Virus record (IMG/VR): IMGVR_UViG_3300014839_000020
Location: 1-39,261 of that record
Origin: a virus
Direction: 5' to 3' (one strand)
DNA: 39,261 nt
The notes under the pieces are model-generated. The model ran no database searches. It was not told the origin of the DNA and saw only the letters and a list, made by a program, of their open reading frames with translations. Positions within the stretch are counted from its first letter, which is position 1. Every line of letters starts with the position of its first letter. The position numbers were made by a program, and so were the translations under genes. Positions 38,390-39,261 of the stretch are shown here, one piece after another.

Positions 38390-38796
38390 CAGAGTGCAGA
38401 TGCGTTCGATGCGTGAATGCTTGTCGAATTACGCCTGGATGGTTCGCACCGGGCGAGGCGGAAAGAGCTGCCGAATATATGAAGTTGCATTTTGAAGAGT
38501 TCAAAACGCGTTTCTTGATTCTTGATTCTTGCGATAATCCTGACGCACCCGATGCGCCGTATGTTTGGTCACCAAGAAAAAGTTGTGATGGCATGGGTAA
38601 TTTGATCCGGCTTCCGTTCGATCAAAGACGGCGCGGAATCTGTGTTTTCTTTTCAGACGATCGGTGCGTAATACATCCCACGAAACCATATGAATGCCGA
38701 GAGACAAACGCGTGCAATTTCAAATATGGTGCTCGCGATAAGATCGAACAACTTTACATTGCGGCAGGCGCACCGCTTGGGATGAGGCCGGAATGA
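38386..38796 (+). CDS. YkgJ-like Cys-cluster protein
   Basis: 136 residues from the ATG that overlaps the SNF2 stop (ATGA). CRCVRCVNAC at the N-terminus and ICVFFSDDRCVIHPTKPYECRETNAC at the C-terminus are the YkgJ-family pattern, predicted to bind zinc or an iron-sulfur cluster. The middle, WFAPGEAERAAEYMKLHFEEF, is helical. Function of YkgJ proteins is not known to me; here it may be a DNA- or RNA-linked partner of the SNF2 enzyme. Confidence 0.72.
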   Translation: MTECRCVRCVNACRITPGWFAPGEAERAAEYMKLHFEEFKTRFLILDSCDNPDAPDAPYVWSPRKSCDGMGNLIRLPFDQRRRGICVFFSDDRCVIHPTKPYECRETNACNFKYGARDKIEQLYIAAGAPLGMRPE

Positions 38797-39011
38797 CACT
38801 TACAAAACTAACAGGCAGCGAGCGAGAGAAAGCGATTGCGTTCACAATTCGCGAGATTGAGGAAAACATGTCAAGCCGGGATTATCAGCGCGAATTCTTT
38901 GAAAGCGTAAGCAATCAGTTCGAGCGAACGCATTCCATCAGTGATAAGCAGCTTATGGCACTACAGAAAATTTACAATAGAGTAACTGACGCACGGGTGA
39001 CCTGGCGTTAA
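38793..39011 (+). CDS. Small hypothetical protein, 72 aa
   Basis: ATGA overlap with the previous gene. MTLTKLTGSEREKAIAFTIREIEE is helical; the C-terminal RTHSISDKQLMALQKIYNRVTDARVTW contains the phage-typical ISDKQ..AL..IYNR segment seen next to replication proteins. No catalytic motif. Part of the replication unit; function unknown. Confidence 0.65.
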   Translation: MTLTKLTGSEREKAIAFTIREIEENMSSRDYQREFFESVSNQFERTHSISDKQLMALQKIYNRVTDARVTWR

Positions 39012-39075
39012 CAAGTTTGTTCGGTATGTCGCCGGACAAAAACCGTCCGAGAGTTCGGGCAAAGGAGAAAAGCAC

Positions 39076-39261
39076 ATGGCAAAGAAAAAGGTCGAATTGA
39101 AAGAAGCGGTTGCGGATTTCATCGACGAGGTAAACGAACAGCTTGAGGCATTGGCCGCGCTTGTCAACGGCAAAAAGTCCAAGGTAAAGAACGAAGAGGA
39201 AGAGGAAGAGGAAGAGGAAGAGGAAGAGGAAGAGGAAGAGGAAGAGGAAGAGGAAGAGGAA
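39076..39261 (+). CDS. Lys-rich then poly-Glu protein, 3' partial
   Basis: AAAGGAG lies before the ATG. Residues 1-39 (MAKKKVELKEAVADFIDEVN, then EQLEALAALVNGKKSKVKN) are a charged amphipathic helix. From residue 40 the sequence is uninterrupted Glu (GAA/GAG) to the window edge. The frame is still open at the edge and the repeat is six bases, so the gene continues. I infer that it continues at the left edge of the window as the ESAPG repeats. A long acidic tail on a small helix suggests a DNA-mimic or nucleic-acid-protein chaperone, but this is conjecture. Confidence 0.6.
   Translation, partial: MAKKKVELKEAVADFIDEVNEQLEALAALVNGKKSKVKNEEEEEEEEEEEEEEEEEEEEEEE
39193..39261 (+). repeat. 6-bp tandem repeat GAAGAG at the right edge
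   Basis: About eleven and a half perfect copies of GAAGAG run to the end of the window, all in the reading frame of the last gene (poly-Glu). The assembly probably ended because reads could not span it. Confidence 0.95.

Overview
The window is an almost complete genome of a tailed bacteriophage with a contractile tail (myovirus morphology). It carries a dense, strand-organised virion gene set: small and large terminase, DUF1073-type portal, Mu gpF-like head morphogenesis protein, DUF2213-type protease/scaffold, DUF2184-type major capsid protein, DUF4054 connector, DUF3383-type sheath, tube, frameshifted tail chaperone, tape measure, baseplate hub/plug/spike, gp25-like wedge, baseplate J and DUF2612. 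No integrase, ParA or rRNA genes are visible. The host is probably a Gram-negative bacterium: the lysis genes, a lipoprotein and six Sec-type signal peptides suggest an envelope with a periplasm. The sequence alone does not name the host.

Layout. Two divergent transcription units start at a 147-base regulatory gap (36689-36835). Rightwards (+) run an SNF2-type helicase, a YkgJ-like Cys-rich protein, a small protein and a poly-Glu protein that runs off the right edge. The left edge (1-4264, also +) looks like the continuation of the same unit: the end of an ESAPG-repeat protein, a 51-residue protein, a DUF5664-type nucleotide pyrophosphohydrolase, a deoxynucleoside kinase, two small proteins and a family A DNA polymerase. 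Leftwards (-) run a Cro/YdaS-like HTH gene, a VirE-type primase-helicase, an HNH protein, small genes, the terminase, head, tail, baseplate and fibre genes, and finally the lysis and lipoprotein genes. The two units converge at a tRNA-like element near 4366-4453. Both window ends lie in in-frame tandem repeats (18-bp at the left, 6-bp at the right), so the contig was probably broken inside one repetitive gene of a circular or circularly permuted genome of about 39-40 kb.

How the genes work together. The + unit supplies nucleotides (kinase, pyrophosphohydrolase) and replication enzymes (PolA, SNF2 helicase); the primase-helicase begins the - unit. Downstream of the primase gene lies a 262-base gap with a cluster of AAGGTTC motifs and a G-quadruplex motif, a candidate replication origin. 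The - unit then builds the capsid and tail in the usual order.

The most unusual feature is the fibre region (5.3-14.6 kb). Six fibre-like or small proteins begin with clear Sec signal peptides, some inserted between the gp25-like wedge gene and baseplate J. Their mature parts have even numbers of cysteines. This suggests that part of the adhesin set is exported from the cytoplasm, which is not how phage tails are normally built. Other unusual points are Ig-like domains shared by three virion proteins, a -1 frameshift before a tape measure gene that seems to start at ATT, a 257-base out-of-frame overlap of an HTH gene and a SEC-C gene, and an Arg-to-Ala change in polymerase motif A.
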